Source: Liolophura sinensis (taxonomy: Eukaryota; Mollusca; Polyplacophora; Chitonida; Chitonidae). Taken from it: a stretch of 64,000 nucleotides of DNA. The stretch covers positions 42,961,116 to 43,025,115 of the forward strand of contig NC_088301.1 in the NCBI RefSeq assembly GCF_032854445.1. The letters are read 5' to 3'. Both the position numbers and the translations under genes were made by a program. This document shows positions 1-13,360 of the stretch, in pieces; position 1 is the first letter of the stretch, and every line of letters begins with the position of its first letter. The notes under the pieces were generated by a model. It was not told the DNA's origin. It ran no database searches and saw only the letters and a list, made by a program, of their open reading frames with translations.

Positions 1-421
1 ATTTATAAAATTAATATAATGGGTCACTCATTATATATCCTCTATATATTTTGTGTAATATTTGTTAGTTATTTCCTTTGTTCTAATATGTATAACAACC
101 AACAACTTAACATGCATAGTTTATAACTGTTTTGTTATATACCTCTGAGCAGAATAAGCCTAATCTCATGTTTACATGTTTACCTTTGATGTAATTCTTG
201 TTAATTCCTTTCTTTCCTTTAATATAACAACCAACAACTGAATATACATCACCATGGTTTAAATCTGTTATTATACAAGGTATATCTCTGACCAGGATAA
301 TACACTTGTGTAAAGTATATGTATGTACCAGCAATAAAATCATGAGCAGAAATGTACCTGAAGTGAAACTAAACTTTCTCTGAATCTTTATCATGCCGTG
401 TTACTCACAATTTGTTGCCAG

Positions 422-3400
422 GTGTATCTTGTTGCTCACTCCACCAGTTCGCACTACAAAATGTATGTGACAACGGATGGAGGCATGAACTTTAACCCGT
501 ACACAATCCCTTACGATTTGGAGGATAGCTTCCATTTTCACCCGGAGAAGAAATATAAATCCCATATTCTGGGTCAGTCAAGTGATAAGGTATGTATAGA
601 AATTATAGTAAATCCAAATAATTTGGAACATTTTGTATGCATCCATTCAAGTGTTCTTTATTAAGTTCTTTATTTTTTTTTGGCAAGATTAATACAATTT
701 CATTACCTAGAATGTTATCAAATTTTCATGTACTCACCTCACTCCAGTGAAGGTAAACTTGTAAAAGTGTTAAAGAATGATGTACATTGTCAAAATTGCA
801 ATCAGCCTTTGCAAATACCTAATGCTAGTCTTTAAAATCTAAATTTAAAAAATACCTTCACTGCTTCTTCCTTTTGTTGAACTTAACAAGTTTACTTTTA
901 TCAGTGTGCATGTACATGTAGTTATTATGTATCTTTTGTTGTTATATAGATTCTGTACATTACGAAGGATAATGGAGGCAGTTGGAACAGAATTGCTGAT
1001 AATGTGCACGACTTCAAATGGTGAGTTTGTATAATCAACATGAGACGTTCTATTATCTTAAAATTATCCAATTTTGGAATCTAAAACCATTAAATAGGAA
1101 CAGTACAATCTGCCTTGGACATATGGGTGTAAGATGAATTTATTTGACATTTTGCTTAAAGTATCTTAACCAGATCTCATTTTATAATGTTCACAGGGGA
1201 ACAACAGACAGTGAAAGTGATCCATTCTATAATGGTTTAACGTTGTATGCCTTGGTTCACTCCAGTACAGGGGAATGGTGGTCTGCAGGTGAGACTAGTG
1301 ACAAGGTTATTCCATTGCCAATCAAAGTCTCATAGACTGAACATACCTGTAGCATGAATGTTTTGATATTTATTCAGTAACTTAGCCACCAGTGACTTGT
1401 TGATTTCAAATGCAATTTAAAAACCTTTTGGATTTGTTGGGAGGAAGAAAAGCAATTAAACGGAAATTTTTGTCTTTCACATCTGATTGGAGAGAACAGC
1501 ATGCTTACTGTAATTATGCATATCCATTTCATTATGTACAAATACATGTACATGTATATTGGTGTATAACTTCATTTTGGTATTGAGTCATGATTCCAAG
1601 ATGGAAGACAGGAGGAGAACAGATTGCAGTTCAGAGAAAAACGTACCAACCAGTACATGTGTAAATGATATGTTTTCTGGCTGTCTCTCGAGTACCAGGT
1701 ACCAGACATTTCGTTCTCAAGAAGAGCAATGATGGAGGCAAGACGTGGTCTATTTTACTGGCGAAGGCTCAGTCATTTGGCATAGAAAGCAAATTTCTGT
1801 ATGCTTCCATCACAGACGAATCGGTATGTAGCATTTCGTATTTCAAATGTATACTTGTGTGCACTGTTAATGTAATCTGTGGTTGTATTTACATACAGAT
1901 TGAACACCAAAACTGCAATGTATTTTTGAACTGTTTTAAGTTATTTATTTTATTGGTGTTTTACACTGTACTCAAGAATATTGCATTTATACGACGGCAG
2001 CCAGCATTATGGTTGGAGGAGACCGGGCAGAGCTCGGGGGAAACCCATGACCATCCGCAGGTTAATGGTCAACTTTACCACGTATAGTCAGAGAGGAAGT
2101 CAGCATGTACTGGACTTGAACTCATAGCGACCACTTTGGTCAGGGGCTCCTGGGTCATTGAGCCGTGCTAGCTTGCTAACCACCTCGGCCACAGAGGCCC
2201 CTTAACCTATTATTTAATGGCTCAGGTTGGCCTTTGTGGCCTGGTAATTAGCGTGCTAGCGCAGCCCAATAAGTCTGGAGCCTCTCACCAGTGCAGTCAC
2301 TGTGAGTTCAGGAAAGTTCTGACAGCAGCTTGTGGATTGTTGTGGGTTTCCTTTGGGTTTTGCATGGTCTCCTCTCACCATAATGCACTCTGCCTTCATA
2401 TAAATGAATCATTATTGAGCACACCCTAAAACACCAATCAGATGAATGTATAAATTAAATTACAAATAAATTAAGTGGTTAAAAAAAAAGCTTTAAAACA
2501 ATTTTAAGTTATACATGTGTATTTAGTTGCTTGAAGTGTACATGTAGATACTACTTGAGACATCCTGCACTTAATATTATTGAATAAGATTTAATGTGGT
2601 TTCTTTTTTTCACCTGTATGGCCTGTTGTAGAGTTCCAAAAGAATAATGAAAGTATCAACAAATGCAGGTCAGACTTGGGATGAAACACTACTACCTTCA
2701 ATCATAGATGAACAGGTGAGTCGTCATACCAATTCTAAAACCGTCCAAATTGCATCATGTAAATTCTTAATTGGATATTTTTGTCAAGATCAATATAGGT
2801 ATCACAATCATGTCTGTCTTTTTCATTGACTGTCATGTCACTGTCCTGGTCTGCAAAATTTTGTGTCCTCTCATACGAAGGCTGTCACGCTAACCCTTAA
2901 TATCTATTGATGTTGATCTCATTGACTGGCCTCAGTGGTGATGGCACATAGGCTGAATGTTGAAGTAATGAACTATGGATTTTTAGTTGAACATTAAATG
3001 CGATCATGTACTCGCATAACTTGTTGTGCATGTAGAATGTGCACATAAAATGTGCACACTGTGCACTCATATTTTCCTTGAGACCTGCTTGTAGCTAATG
3101 TACAGTGAAGTGCATTCAGTGGTTCTAGCCAGCTCTAGAATTGCTCCTGCAGATCTGTCATAATTTATCATCAGTAGAATGGTGATAAACAAAAACCATT
3201 TATAAATAAATATCTTGTGTTTTAGTTCTACTCTATTCTGGACAGCTCTGAAGGAATGATTTTTATGCATGTGGACAACCCTGGAGGTAAGATTTTTATG
3301 GGCCTATAGAAGTGTAAATGATGATGTTCTGAGCGAAGATCGCACCTCTTAATTTAGCCCATGTAACAACTTGATTTCTAGTCAACAAATTACAACATTC

Positions 3401-6400
3401 AGTCAGTCCGTGAAGTCGGTGATGTACTGTATTTCGCCCATAAAGGTTAGCTTTTTAAAGTGACACATTTTGTTTCAGCCTGATTGATCCATCAGCCTTA
3501 TAGGGTCACTTTAGAGTTTTCTGTGAAGTTTGATTAATCTGTTACCAACAAGAGTATGTGTGGGCATCAAGGGTGCCATTTGAAGGCCTTTATGTGCTTC
3601 TTGAAAGTGCATTTTTACAGTTCAAACTGAAGATGCAATACTGTATATATATACATGTACCATTGTTCAAAGTGAAACCTGAAATTGTAACATGCATAAG
3701 TTTGGGTGATTCCCCCAGGCTCAGGCTGGTTTCCTCTGACCATAATGCTGGTTGCCCTCATATTAAGCAAAACATTCCCGTAAATACTAATCAAGTATTT
3801 ACGGGTATGGCGTAAATACTAATCAAATAAATAAAAAAACAAACTTAATCCTCTGGATAAATTAGTTCACTGGATAAATTAGTAAATGGAGTTATTTGCC
3901 TGTCAGCAAATTTATTAGTATTGGATAATTGATGACAGCTGGTTTTGAATCCTGCAGACACTGGACACGGCACCCTCTACACCTCTGGGGACAAGGGCAT
4001 TATCTTCTCAGAGTCTCTAGAGAAGCATCTGTACCCAAACTTCGGCCAGCAAACAGACTTTTACAAAGTGGAGTCCATGAGAGGTGTTTACATTGCCAGT
4101 CAGATGTCCGAAGATGACAGCATCCACACTCGTATCTCTTATGACAGAGGAGGCGTTTGGGGATCCATTCCCAGGCCAGCAAATGTGCCCTGCAAAGATG
4201 AGTCAAAGGTGGGATATTGTACTTGTATAGTCCAAAGTATGACGTGCAGGTGTGTGTGTGTGTGAGTTAGTGCATCGACAAATGTGTGTTTCAAAGATCT
4301 AAAATAAACCCAGATGATACTTGTATTTAATAATACAGGTCTAGTATTGGTTCACATGATGAATATATGTTCCAAAGATCTAAAACCAGCCCATTGATAC
4401 CTGTAAATGTAGAATACGGGGATCTAAACCCTGCTCACATGATTAATGTGCTTAGCAATGATTCAGATCCAGTTCACAAATTACACGTAGATGTGTATTG
4501 CAGGTATCTAAATCCATTGTTGATAAATGATAAATATGATAAATTTGCATTACATTGGTCTGAATCTTCCAAGGTTCTAATTGTGATAGCAGATGTTTGC
4601 AATGCTATGTTACATTTTTACTGGCACAGTGATGCTAATATTAGATTACGGCTATTTTGATTATAGGAATGCAGTCTCCAGCTACACAATACATATAGCA
4701 TTAGTCAGGGAATCAAAGCAAACCCTCTGCTGACCGTTGAAAGTGCCACAGGACTGATACTGGCTCATGGTAGGTACTTCACCAGTCTTGTATAGTCTGG
4801 CAAACTGTGGAAATGTTAATATCCACTCAGTTTCATGGAGTATTATTTCAGTTATATTTACAGTGTCATTGCATGAAATATGTACCCACCCAGAATAAAC
4901 ACTGCAGACAAATTCAGAAACAGACTGTAAATTTTGCTAAGGAGAATGAGCCTTCAGTGTAAACTAACAGAAAACAAAACACCCATGGGCAGGTTTCATG
5001 AACCTTTGCCTTTACAAAATGTAGATAAGTGGATTTCATATCAGCATATACAGCGTGCTTTGTCTTGGTAGTTAAGGGTTTTCACTTGAGGTTTTCATGA
5101 AATCGACTCAAGGTATTAAGTTCTTCCCCATCCTGATGGGTATGATTGCATTCACAAGTAATGTATCAGACTGACCATGATAATACACCAGAATAAATTG
5201 TGCTTGGTTATTTTGACAGGCCATATTGCAGACTCTCTTCAAACTACAAACCCGGATGTCTACATTACCACAGATGGAGGTTACACCTGGCGAAAGGTAA
5301 GGACGAAAGGGAGACAGACTCAGGCCCTTTAATTATTATTTGCTGATACAGGTTTTCATAGAAGTCACTTTTCCATGTACCAACCATCACTTTTTAGGCA
5401 AAACTGATTTTTTTTTCCAGCTGAAATTCAGGGGATTTTTGTTTTGACTGACCGTTCAAGATACTAAAATAGAATATTTTTGTACTATCCTTCATTGATT
5501 AAAGTAATTGTCACTGCCTATGCATGAACTCAAGCTTGCTTCCTAGTTGATACAGCAGACTGATAATTATTGCACATGGCAGTTATTGTTACATGTATTT
5601 AAGGATATTAGTCCAGTAAAGTGTGAAGACCTGACCAGAAAGTTTATAACCTAGAGCACTCTAGACTGACTGAAACTCACAACATGAGCAATTTATCTTG
5701 ACATCACCTTTAAAAATTATTCAATAGTCTTGAATCAAGATAGAATGGTCATGCATTAATGGCTTATGGAATATGTGATTGTCACTTTGTCTGTTAAAGG
5801 ACATGTCAAGAAGGATCTAAAGAAAGAAAAAACATTGGAGAAATTCAAACATCATGCAATCATGCTTACATTTATACTAGAATATAGTCTGAATAGTGCA
5901 TCCAGATGAATATTTTGTGGACTATCTAAATTCTCTTGAAATATTACCCTTACTTGTCAAAATAAACAAAGATTTCAATCAACAAAGACAGTTCTGACTT
6001 GACAGAGTACTAGTCACATGAAATTTACCTCGAAATTGAGCCTCCGGTAATGAGAAAATTCAGAGATCCACAACTGTCACTTTTTCCATGACGAATACGG
6101 CTGAATCTCAACGGCCTGAAGTCCTGTCTGGCACACATCTCCATGTTCAGACTTGCTGTTATAGAGAATCGATGCCGCTGCTAACAAGGCTTTAATTTCG
6201 CTGCTATAATAAGCCGATTATCAAACTTTGAACTCCCGAGGGGGCCTCCATGGCTCATTTGGTTAGCGCGCAAGGGCAGCGTAATGACCCAGAGGCCTCT
6301 CACCAATGCGGTCACTGTGAGTTCAAGTCCAGCTCATGCTGGCTTCCTCTCAGGCCGTAAGTGGGAAGGTTTTCCAGCAACCTGCGGATGGTCGTGGGTT

Positions 6401-9400
6401 TCCCCCGGGTTCTGCCCGGTTTCCTCCCACTATAATGCTTTGGCCGTCGTATAAGTGAAATATTCTTGAGTATGGCGTAAAACACCAATCAAATAAATAA
6501 ACAAATAAATTGAACTCTCGAAAATGAAACTTAGATGCAAACTGTGCATGCCTTGAAAGGAGCTGAAGGTGTTAGCACCACCTGACGGCAGGGGGAGAAA
6601 ACCAGTCAGACCTTGTGCGCTCACATGCAGTTACTCGCGCTACACTAATGTCAAAAACAGAATGATCAGAAGCAGAAGAAGGACAAATTATTCGTGAGGA
6701 GCATTTTGGCAGAGACCAAAAAAGCTAACTTTGTGTCATGTTTGATTTCAAACACACCTCCACTTCCAAAAACTGCTTTCCTAAATATAATCAGCGCTGA
6801 GGGTCATGAAGATTTCCGTGAAAGAGAGATAACTCATAACACATCAGGTTGCTTCACTGAACTTTAAATGTGTTCAAATTAAGTTTATGTAAAATTTTAA
6901 ATATTTCTTTCAAAAAACAACCTCAGATTGAATAAATATAACCAGTTATTGACTTGTTTTTGTTTCTTTCAATCAATGGACCGAATATGGGCACATCCAG
7001 ATGACTTCTATGAAACCCTGTGATATGTAACACTTTGTCCATTTTGAAGTATTTTATAGTGTCAGTCCATTTTAGCAAACCATACATGTATGTCATTATG
7101 AATTTATGTCTTTGTTCTTACAGATTCTAGATGGCCCGCATTTCTATCAGGTGGCTGACAGTGGGGGTCTCATTCTGGCTGTTCCAATGGAAAACAAAAC
7201 TGCAACTTACCTGAAGTTCTCACTTGACATGGGGAATTGTTGGCACACATATAACTTTACAGAGGAGCCTTTGCACTTCACAGGCCTTTTGACAGAGCCT
7301 GGGTCCAGGTCCCTTAAAGTCAGCTTGTGGGGATTCGGGGAGAAGGACAGAATATGGAATGTTCATACCATTGATTTTGGAAAAGTTATAACTCGCAAAT
7401 GTGAGTATTGGAAATGTTTAGTGATTTACGTGTACTTTCTTGAAGATTTTTCGTATAATTCAGTACATTTACAAATAGGGATGTCACCTTGAAATAAGAG
7501 ACATTTGCTATGGTGGCTGCACTTTACCATACTATCAGCAGAAGAGCAGTGATCAAACAGTGTCTGATTTTGATCAAATTTTATCTGTATTCATATTGTG
7601 TAACCTTAGATCAGGTTCAAAATCCATCTTCATCCATAGATAAGTTGTTCGTGTGTACTGTGGGACATGCATTCTTTATGAAATTATGGTTAGCTTAATT
7701 GTTATTGCCCCTTCTTGAAAAGAGAAAGGTACATAAACAATTGCATGTGTAGGTCAGATTTTTTTGTAATTTGCTGATACCCATAATAATCAACTGTCAC
7801 AGGTTACATTGAGTGCATGAAATGCCTGTGGTTGGTGCATTTTTGGGGTGTATCAAATTGATTTCTATCCATCTCATTATCATGTTTGTTTTTTGTTTTT
7901 TTTTTTGGTAATATAGTCATACATGTACATCAAGAAGAGAGTAGTGAAACATTTTACATTTAGCCTGTGGGTCACTTGTGGTTGGTGCATTTCTTTTGAT
8001 CTTTAAACATAATATAACCATTTACCCTCTGAATATATTTGAGTATAAACATACATTTACATGCATGAATTGATATGCTATAAGATTATGAAAAGCAGGG
8101 TTAATTCTTACAATCTTTGCAACTCTTCTTGTTTGCTGCAGTACTGTTAAGGAAGTCAGGATAAAGACAGATGTCATGCGTACTTGTCTAGTATGTCAGT
8201 TTAATATATGTATTTATCTTGTTTAGGTGGTTCAGAGGATTATGAACAATTTACAGCTCATTCCCAGCATCGCAAAAATGAGAAAAAGGATGTGCAGGGT
8301 TGCCTTCTTGGAGTTAGGGAAACATTTTTGACACTGAAAACTGATTCATGGTAAGGAAGCTCTTCTTTTCTCTTCAGTAGTTATTTGATTGTGCTATTGG
8401 TGGTGAATGAATTTTAAGTCCCAAAAATTAGTACAAAGACATTTTCATTTCAACTTATGCAGTACACCTACATGTGTATAACTGATGCTTTACTGGTTTA
8501 TGAACACATCTGGAACAAGTTTCAGCTAATTTCCCCACAGCATATATGATGTTTATATGAATAACTGGGTTATTTCATTTGAGAGTTTTGGTCCTTTCAA
8601 GATAGACCTAGTTTGGGAGATACCCAAGGTATGTGAAGTCATCTTCACCCCAAAATTGCCATCAATTACTCCAGACTTGCAGATACCTCTTAATTTAGGA
8701 TCTTTGGCATTATGTGAGTGTAGATTTCCCATTTTAATGGATACATTTCAATGCCGTCTTCTTCAAAATAGAGTTACATCTTACACATGAAGCTGTAGTT
8801 TTCGCACGCTGTACATGCGTAACAATGTTTGATTGTCTCGCATCACGGCACATCAACCCACTGTCAAAGCATTCATTTCTTGTCATTTAAAGCATCTAGC
8901 ACTTCATACTACTACTTCACTGTAGAACAAGCTTTAAAACAACATGGGCATCCAGGTTTATACATGCAGCTTGGAATGCTCAAACAAGGTTGAGCAGGAT
9001 TGAAGGGATACAACATTTGCTAATTACTCTTTTTTTCGTTTTTTTTTTTTTTTTTATAGGTGTCAGAATGGTTACTATTTCCGTCCCCAAAAAAATTCAG
9101 AGAATTGTGTGTGCACAAGAGAGGATTATGAATGGTATGTACAAAATCTAGTTCTGAAGAATGGGAACATGGCCTGCCTAAAACAGTTAAATTTTTGGAG
9201 GCAACCTTACTAGTCTAACCTATGACAAAATATTTTTTTATGAATTTAAAAATTAGAAATTACATTGACATGAAATCAAACCTTCTCAGTGGATCTCATC
9301 CTAAAGAGCATTTTAAAATGATGGATAACATGATGACATAACTGCTTCACTTTTTACTCCTCTATTTTAAGAGTGCATTTTATAATACAAATGCAAATCA

Positions 9401-12400
9401 TTCTTGTTCCAGTGATTTTGCCTACTATCGACCAGAAGGTAGTGATGAATGTGTGGAAGAAAAAGAGTTCACTAAGAAGCATGTAGAAATCTGTGAAAGA
9501 GGCCAAATAAAAGAACTCATATCAGGAGGGTAAGTAACGATGTAATCTTAGCAAGTTTATTCATTATATGATGTTGATTTTTGTCCATCTTATGCTGTGA
9601 ATGGTTGTATGCTTCTCCAAGTTCCTCTGATATTCCACCCCCATTAATGCTGCCCACCACAGTATGCATGTAAGCGAAATGTTCTTCAGTACAATGCAAA
9701 ATACTAATCAAATAAATAAATAAACTTGTTCATCTTGGCATTTATTGGTAGCATGTTATTAAATTGTATAATTGGTCAATAGATAATAACAGTGAGATGA
9801 TGTGTGTCATAAAGAAACAGAAATATATGTAATGTAGTTATTCCTATGGTTTCATGGTTAGCGTAACCTTTTTATGTTTCCCCATGCTTACAGGTGGGCT
9901 GAAATGGTTTTTGATTTTTAGTTTCAAATTTGAAGTTATAAGAATAATACATTGTGATGATTGTCTTAAATTTTTCTGTTAATTTGTTTACATGTATGAC
10001 ATGTATAACTTACAAATACCTTATCTTGACAGTTTATGATGTGCTCAGAATGCCATAACTTGTTCACACTGGCTATAACATGGCAAAAGGATGGCACTGG
10101 TTCATTCAACAGACCATGAAAAACTGCTTTGTGCTCTTTTCTTAAACACAAATGGCTAGGACCACCAATGACATTCTAAGAAACAAGGAGGAAAGATATT
10201 GACATTGTAAAGATTGATATTAACGAGGCTTAATTATTTCACAAAGAAAACTGTCACAACCTTATATAATATAATGACAGAAACCTGTCAAAAACAATTT
10301 TTGTTGAAAGTGAAACCAAATTGATAGTTCACCTTTAAGTTGTTCTTAAAGTATCTATGGGATACTTTCCATGACCTTTTCTGTGTGACTATCTGTCCGT
10401 TGGTCAGTCTGGTCATCTCCTGGGAGACAATCTAATCTCTTGAGCAGCAAGCATACCTGTAATAAAAACTGCATCTGGTTGTTACATGTTCTTAAGGCCA
10501 AGGGGTTTTCAGGGCATTGCACAGTATTTTATGGCGCTTATATTGAGGGCAATTGAACTGTTGTTCAGGTACCGAAAAATCCCTGGCGACAAGTGTACTG
10601 GAGGTTATGTTCCGCTGCCCACGAAAGAAGTTAACCTGAAAGAAAAATGCAAGGAGGGGGATGAGATAAAAATCATTAAGCAGCAAGTAAAGGTAATGAT
10701 AACAAAAAACAAAATCCATTTCTTTCAGAGTAGCTTATTTGTCATTTGGGAATACCAGGCTAACCTGTTTGCTTGTTTTTTTTTTTTTTAAGAATGGTCA
10801 TGGAGTGAAGCACAATAATTTTACATCAGTGGATGAATTATTTTCAAACAAAATTCAACTTAGTATATGGTGGTAAGAAACCAAACTTGAGAAGAAAGTT
10901 TTATGTTTGAAGTAAATAAAAACTTGTGTAATAACTTTTTCAACCCAAGCACTTCAAGGTAAAGCATGAGTAAAGGTTGCACTTGATTAAGGCTTCGTTG
11001 TTTTATCAACTATCTCTCTTACTGAGTTCAGTAACTCCAGACCTGAATGCTTTGTTCTACTTAAATGTAAATATTAGCTTCTGCATTACTTGAAAGAAAG
11101 CACAAGTGGTCATGGTTTTCAAAGACTGAGAAGACCTTCTTTCTTATTTTTAGCAATCTTACATTGAAAAGGTGGAGAGGGTAGATGAGGTGGATTCCCC
11201 TAAACCAACTCCCAGCCAGTCTTCTCACAAGAGATTCCTCATTATTGGTGCCATTTCCATTGTTCTTGGTGGGCTGGTCTCCGTCATGTCGCTTTATTTC
11301 GTCTGTAGATATTATGCACTTAGAAGACAGTAAGTTTAAGTTCAAGCTATGCCATTAGCAAGAACCCTGTGTTCCTCTAATGTACATTTAGGATGTTTAA
11401 ACTGGGAAGCAGAGAAGTTTGTGTTGTGTTCTATTTTATAATACAGTTCTATTATCTAGTGTGTTTTTTTAATTTTAATTTTTAAGGACAAATTTGGTGA
11501 AATGTGAAAATTCAGTAGTAATTTTTGAAATAGAATGGATGTTGTAGTATTGAAGTGGTGAAAGCAGCTAAACTGTAGAACAGAGCCCAAGATTAATTAT
11601 CACCTTTTTCCCATTACAGTCAAGTGACCTACAGGTATTCACTTTTGAACCAGTCAGAAGAGCAAGACTTCGATGGAGATTTGGAGCATGTATTGACATC
11701 ACAGAAAACTGTGTATGATGATTCAGAAGACGAAGTTAGTATATTTAAATGCATCTTAAAAGTAAACTAACATCATTATTACCCCTCTGCCACAATTGAC
11801 CTAGGAGAGTTCTTGTGCCTGTTGATGTTAGTGCTCCCATCCATCCATTCAACCATACTTATGGCAGTAGGTGTTCAGTGAATTGCACATGCATCGTATG
11901 TGATGGCCACATGGGTCACTCTACAACTTCCTAAATACAGGATTACTAATACATGTAGGTGAAAACATACCAGTATATATACCCATTTAATTGATCAACT
12001 TTATAACATGCAAGTAATCATGATTTGTATATATTTACATATACATGTATGAGTTTCTGTAAGTTGTTGTAAGCATGAACTCAAACATTTTGTTGGAAGA
12101 CAACTATAATACGTTTTGACTTATTATTGAAATGGAAATATGCCATCTAGGGTGAGAGTGATGTCAGTGTGTGTTTTGTGCAAGCATTCTCAGGCACTTC
12201 AGAGTACATGTGGCTTGGATTATTCCTTTCTTTGTACAATGTGACCCTACGCAAAGAAACAGTCACTGATACCATAGTGATACACAATTTACTCTGTCTG
12301 CATTTCTGTGTGATGATCTACCCTGTTAAAATACCACTGTGCTAACAAACACATATGACAGTCAATAATACCTTATTCAAATCATGCATTCATCTTGAGA

Positions 12401-13173
12401 TCAAGTTGATCAGCTGGACATAATGCATAAGTTTTACATATTTAATGACTTGAGCTTATTGTTCATTTATTTCATGTAATAACAGTTCAAAATATGGTCC
12501 GATTTTTGTAAAAGTTTGTGTGCAGTGTCATTTTTTTGTATCATTGTGTCAGTGTTGAAACCAGTGAGATGCATGGAAAAGTTTGACCTGTCTATTGATT
12601 TTTATGATTCTTATGGGTTATTGACTTACATGTAATAACTGTTTCAAAGATTGTCCAATTTTGATGTAAAAAAAAAAAAAAACAACTTTTTGCAATGTTT
12701 CTATACTTAGTATAAATACTAAGTATCAAGTATATTTAGAGATGAATATGAAATTCTTTGAATTCGCTTATATTGATTCATTTATTTTTTCTGCAGGACA
12801 TAGAAACAAGCCGACCAGCCTTACCAAATGGCCGTGCCAGTTCAGGCCACCCCAGACCACGACCTACCAAACCAACTTCAAATGTCATGTCTTACCATGA
12901 TGACTCTGATGTGGTGAGTACACTTCCCTGACTGCTTGGGTGACATTATGATGTGATATAGTTTACACAACAAAATTATGAAGTTTTGTGGAAGACAGCC
13001 CAGGTTTTATTCTTGTAGGGGTAATTTTTTGATGCTGCAAAAACTAGAAAATGTTCATGTGAGTGAAATGGACAGATTACGAAGCAAAACAAATTCTTCT
13101 AGACACATTCATATGAATATTCATCATCCTCATGTCTGCTGTTTTTTGTGTTTTGTAGGATATGTTGGAGTAA
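422..13173 (+). CDS. SORT1: Sortilin (VPS10-domain sorting receptor), 5'-partial, 18 exons
   Basis: Type I receptor that carries ligands between Golgi, endosome and surface. Exons: 422-589, 950-1020, 1197-1288, 1699-1823, 2632-2715, 3226-3286, 3958-4208, 4667-4769, 5220-5296, 7124-7400, 8227-8350, 9060-9134, 9413-9529, 10569-10692, 11154-11329, 11620-11734, 12797-12913, 13159-13173. They total 2172 bp (723 residues plus stop), with all phases continuous. Visible: Asp-box blades of the beta-propeller (TTDGGMNF, TKDNGGSW, SNDGGKTW, STNAGQTW, SYDRGGVW, TTDGGYTW), the 10CC cysteine region at about residues 437-583 with the family signature YRKIPGDKC, one membrane helix at about 611-633, and a cytosolic tail with YRYSLL and a terminal HDDSDVDMLE. 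Human sortilin has HRYSVL and HDDSDEDLLE at the same places, so orthology is strong. The first exon aligns after the human propeptide, so the gene starts left of the window. The tail, about 90 residues, is longer than the vertebrate one. Confidence 0.95.
1941..2201 (-). repeat. tRNA-derived SINE (family A), near full length
   Basis: Read on the minus strand it has the head with ggcctctgtggccgag and a tRNA-like B-box region, the body with cctgcggatggtcatggg, and the tail ending in acaccaataaaataaat. It lies in the sortilin intron between exons ending 1823 and starting 2632, and is opposed head-to-head by the next copy. Confidence 0.85.
2229..2473 (+). repeat. tRNA-derived SINE (family A), diverged
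   Basis: Plus-strand copy starting near ggcctttgtggcctgg, with gtcactgtgagttca at the B-box, caccataatgcactctgcc in the body and aaaacaccaatcagatgaa at the tail. It is more diverged than the copy at 6.2 kb and lies only 27 bp from an inverted copy. Confidence 0.8.
3699..3839 (+). repeat. SINE family A, 5'-truncated
   Basis: Only the 3' part remains (ggtttcctctgaccataatg onward). The tail is partly duplicated, and the first tail forms a 10-bp perfect inverted repeat (cccgtaaata and tatttacggg) around 3778-3806. It lies in a sortilin intron. Confidence 0.75.
6241..6510 (+). repeat. SINE family A, full length, with target-site duplication
   Basis: A complete element: tRNA-like head (ggggcctccatggctcattt, ggttagcgcg), B-box gtgagttcaagtcc, body ccagcaacctgcggatggtc, and tail cttgagtatggcgtaaaac followed by A-rich repeats. 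Flanks match as a 13-bp duplication, TTGAACTCCCGAG at 6228-6240 and TTGAACTCTCGAA at 6510-6522, which marks retroposition. It lies in a sortilin intron in the gene's orientation. Confidence 0.92.
9590..9724 (+). repeat. SINE family A, truncated and diverged
   Basis: The 3' half only, with cccaccacagtatgcatgta, gcgaaatgttcttcagtac and the A-rich tail aatcaaataaataaataaac. It lies in the sortilin intron after the exon ending at 9529. Confidence 0.75.
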
Positions 13174-13322
13174 CACTGGTCCCAAGACAAAAGCAGAACA
13201 GCAGAAGGAATAGCTTTATCACCATGTACTGATGCCGATCGTCATGTTGTGCGCCTGGACGTTTTATCCCAGCTCTCGCTGTCACCTGTTCCATAAACTG
13301 TGATTCATTCCATACCATTATC

Positions 13323-13360
<38 letters not shown>

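Noticed and set aside
10793-10872. Exon-like 80-bp stretch in a sortilin intron with a strong pyrimidine tract and a gtaag donor
   Set aside because: Its 80-bp length would break the frame between exons ending 10692 and starting 11154, which join cleanly without it. At most it is a cryptic or poison exon.
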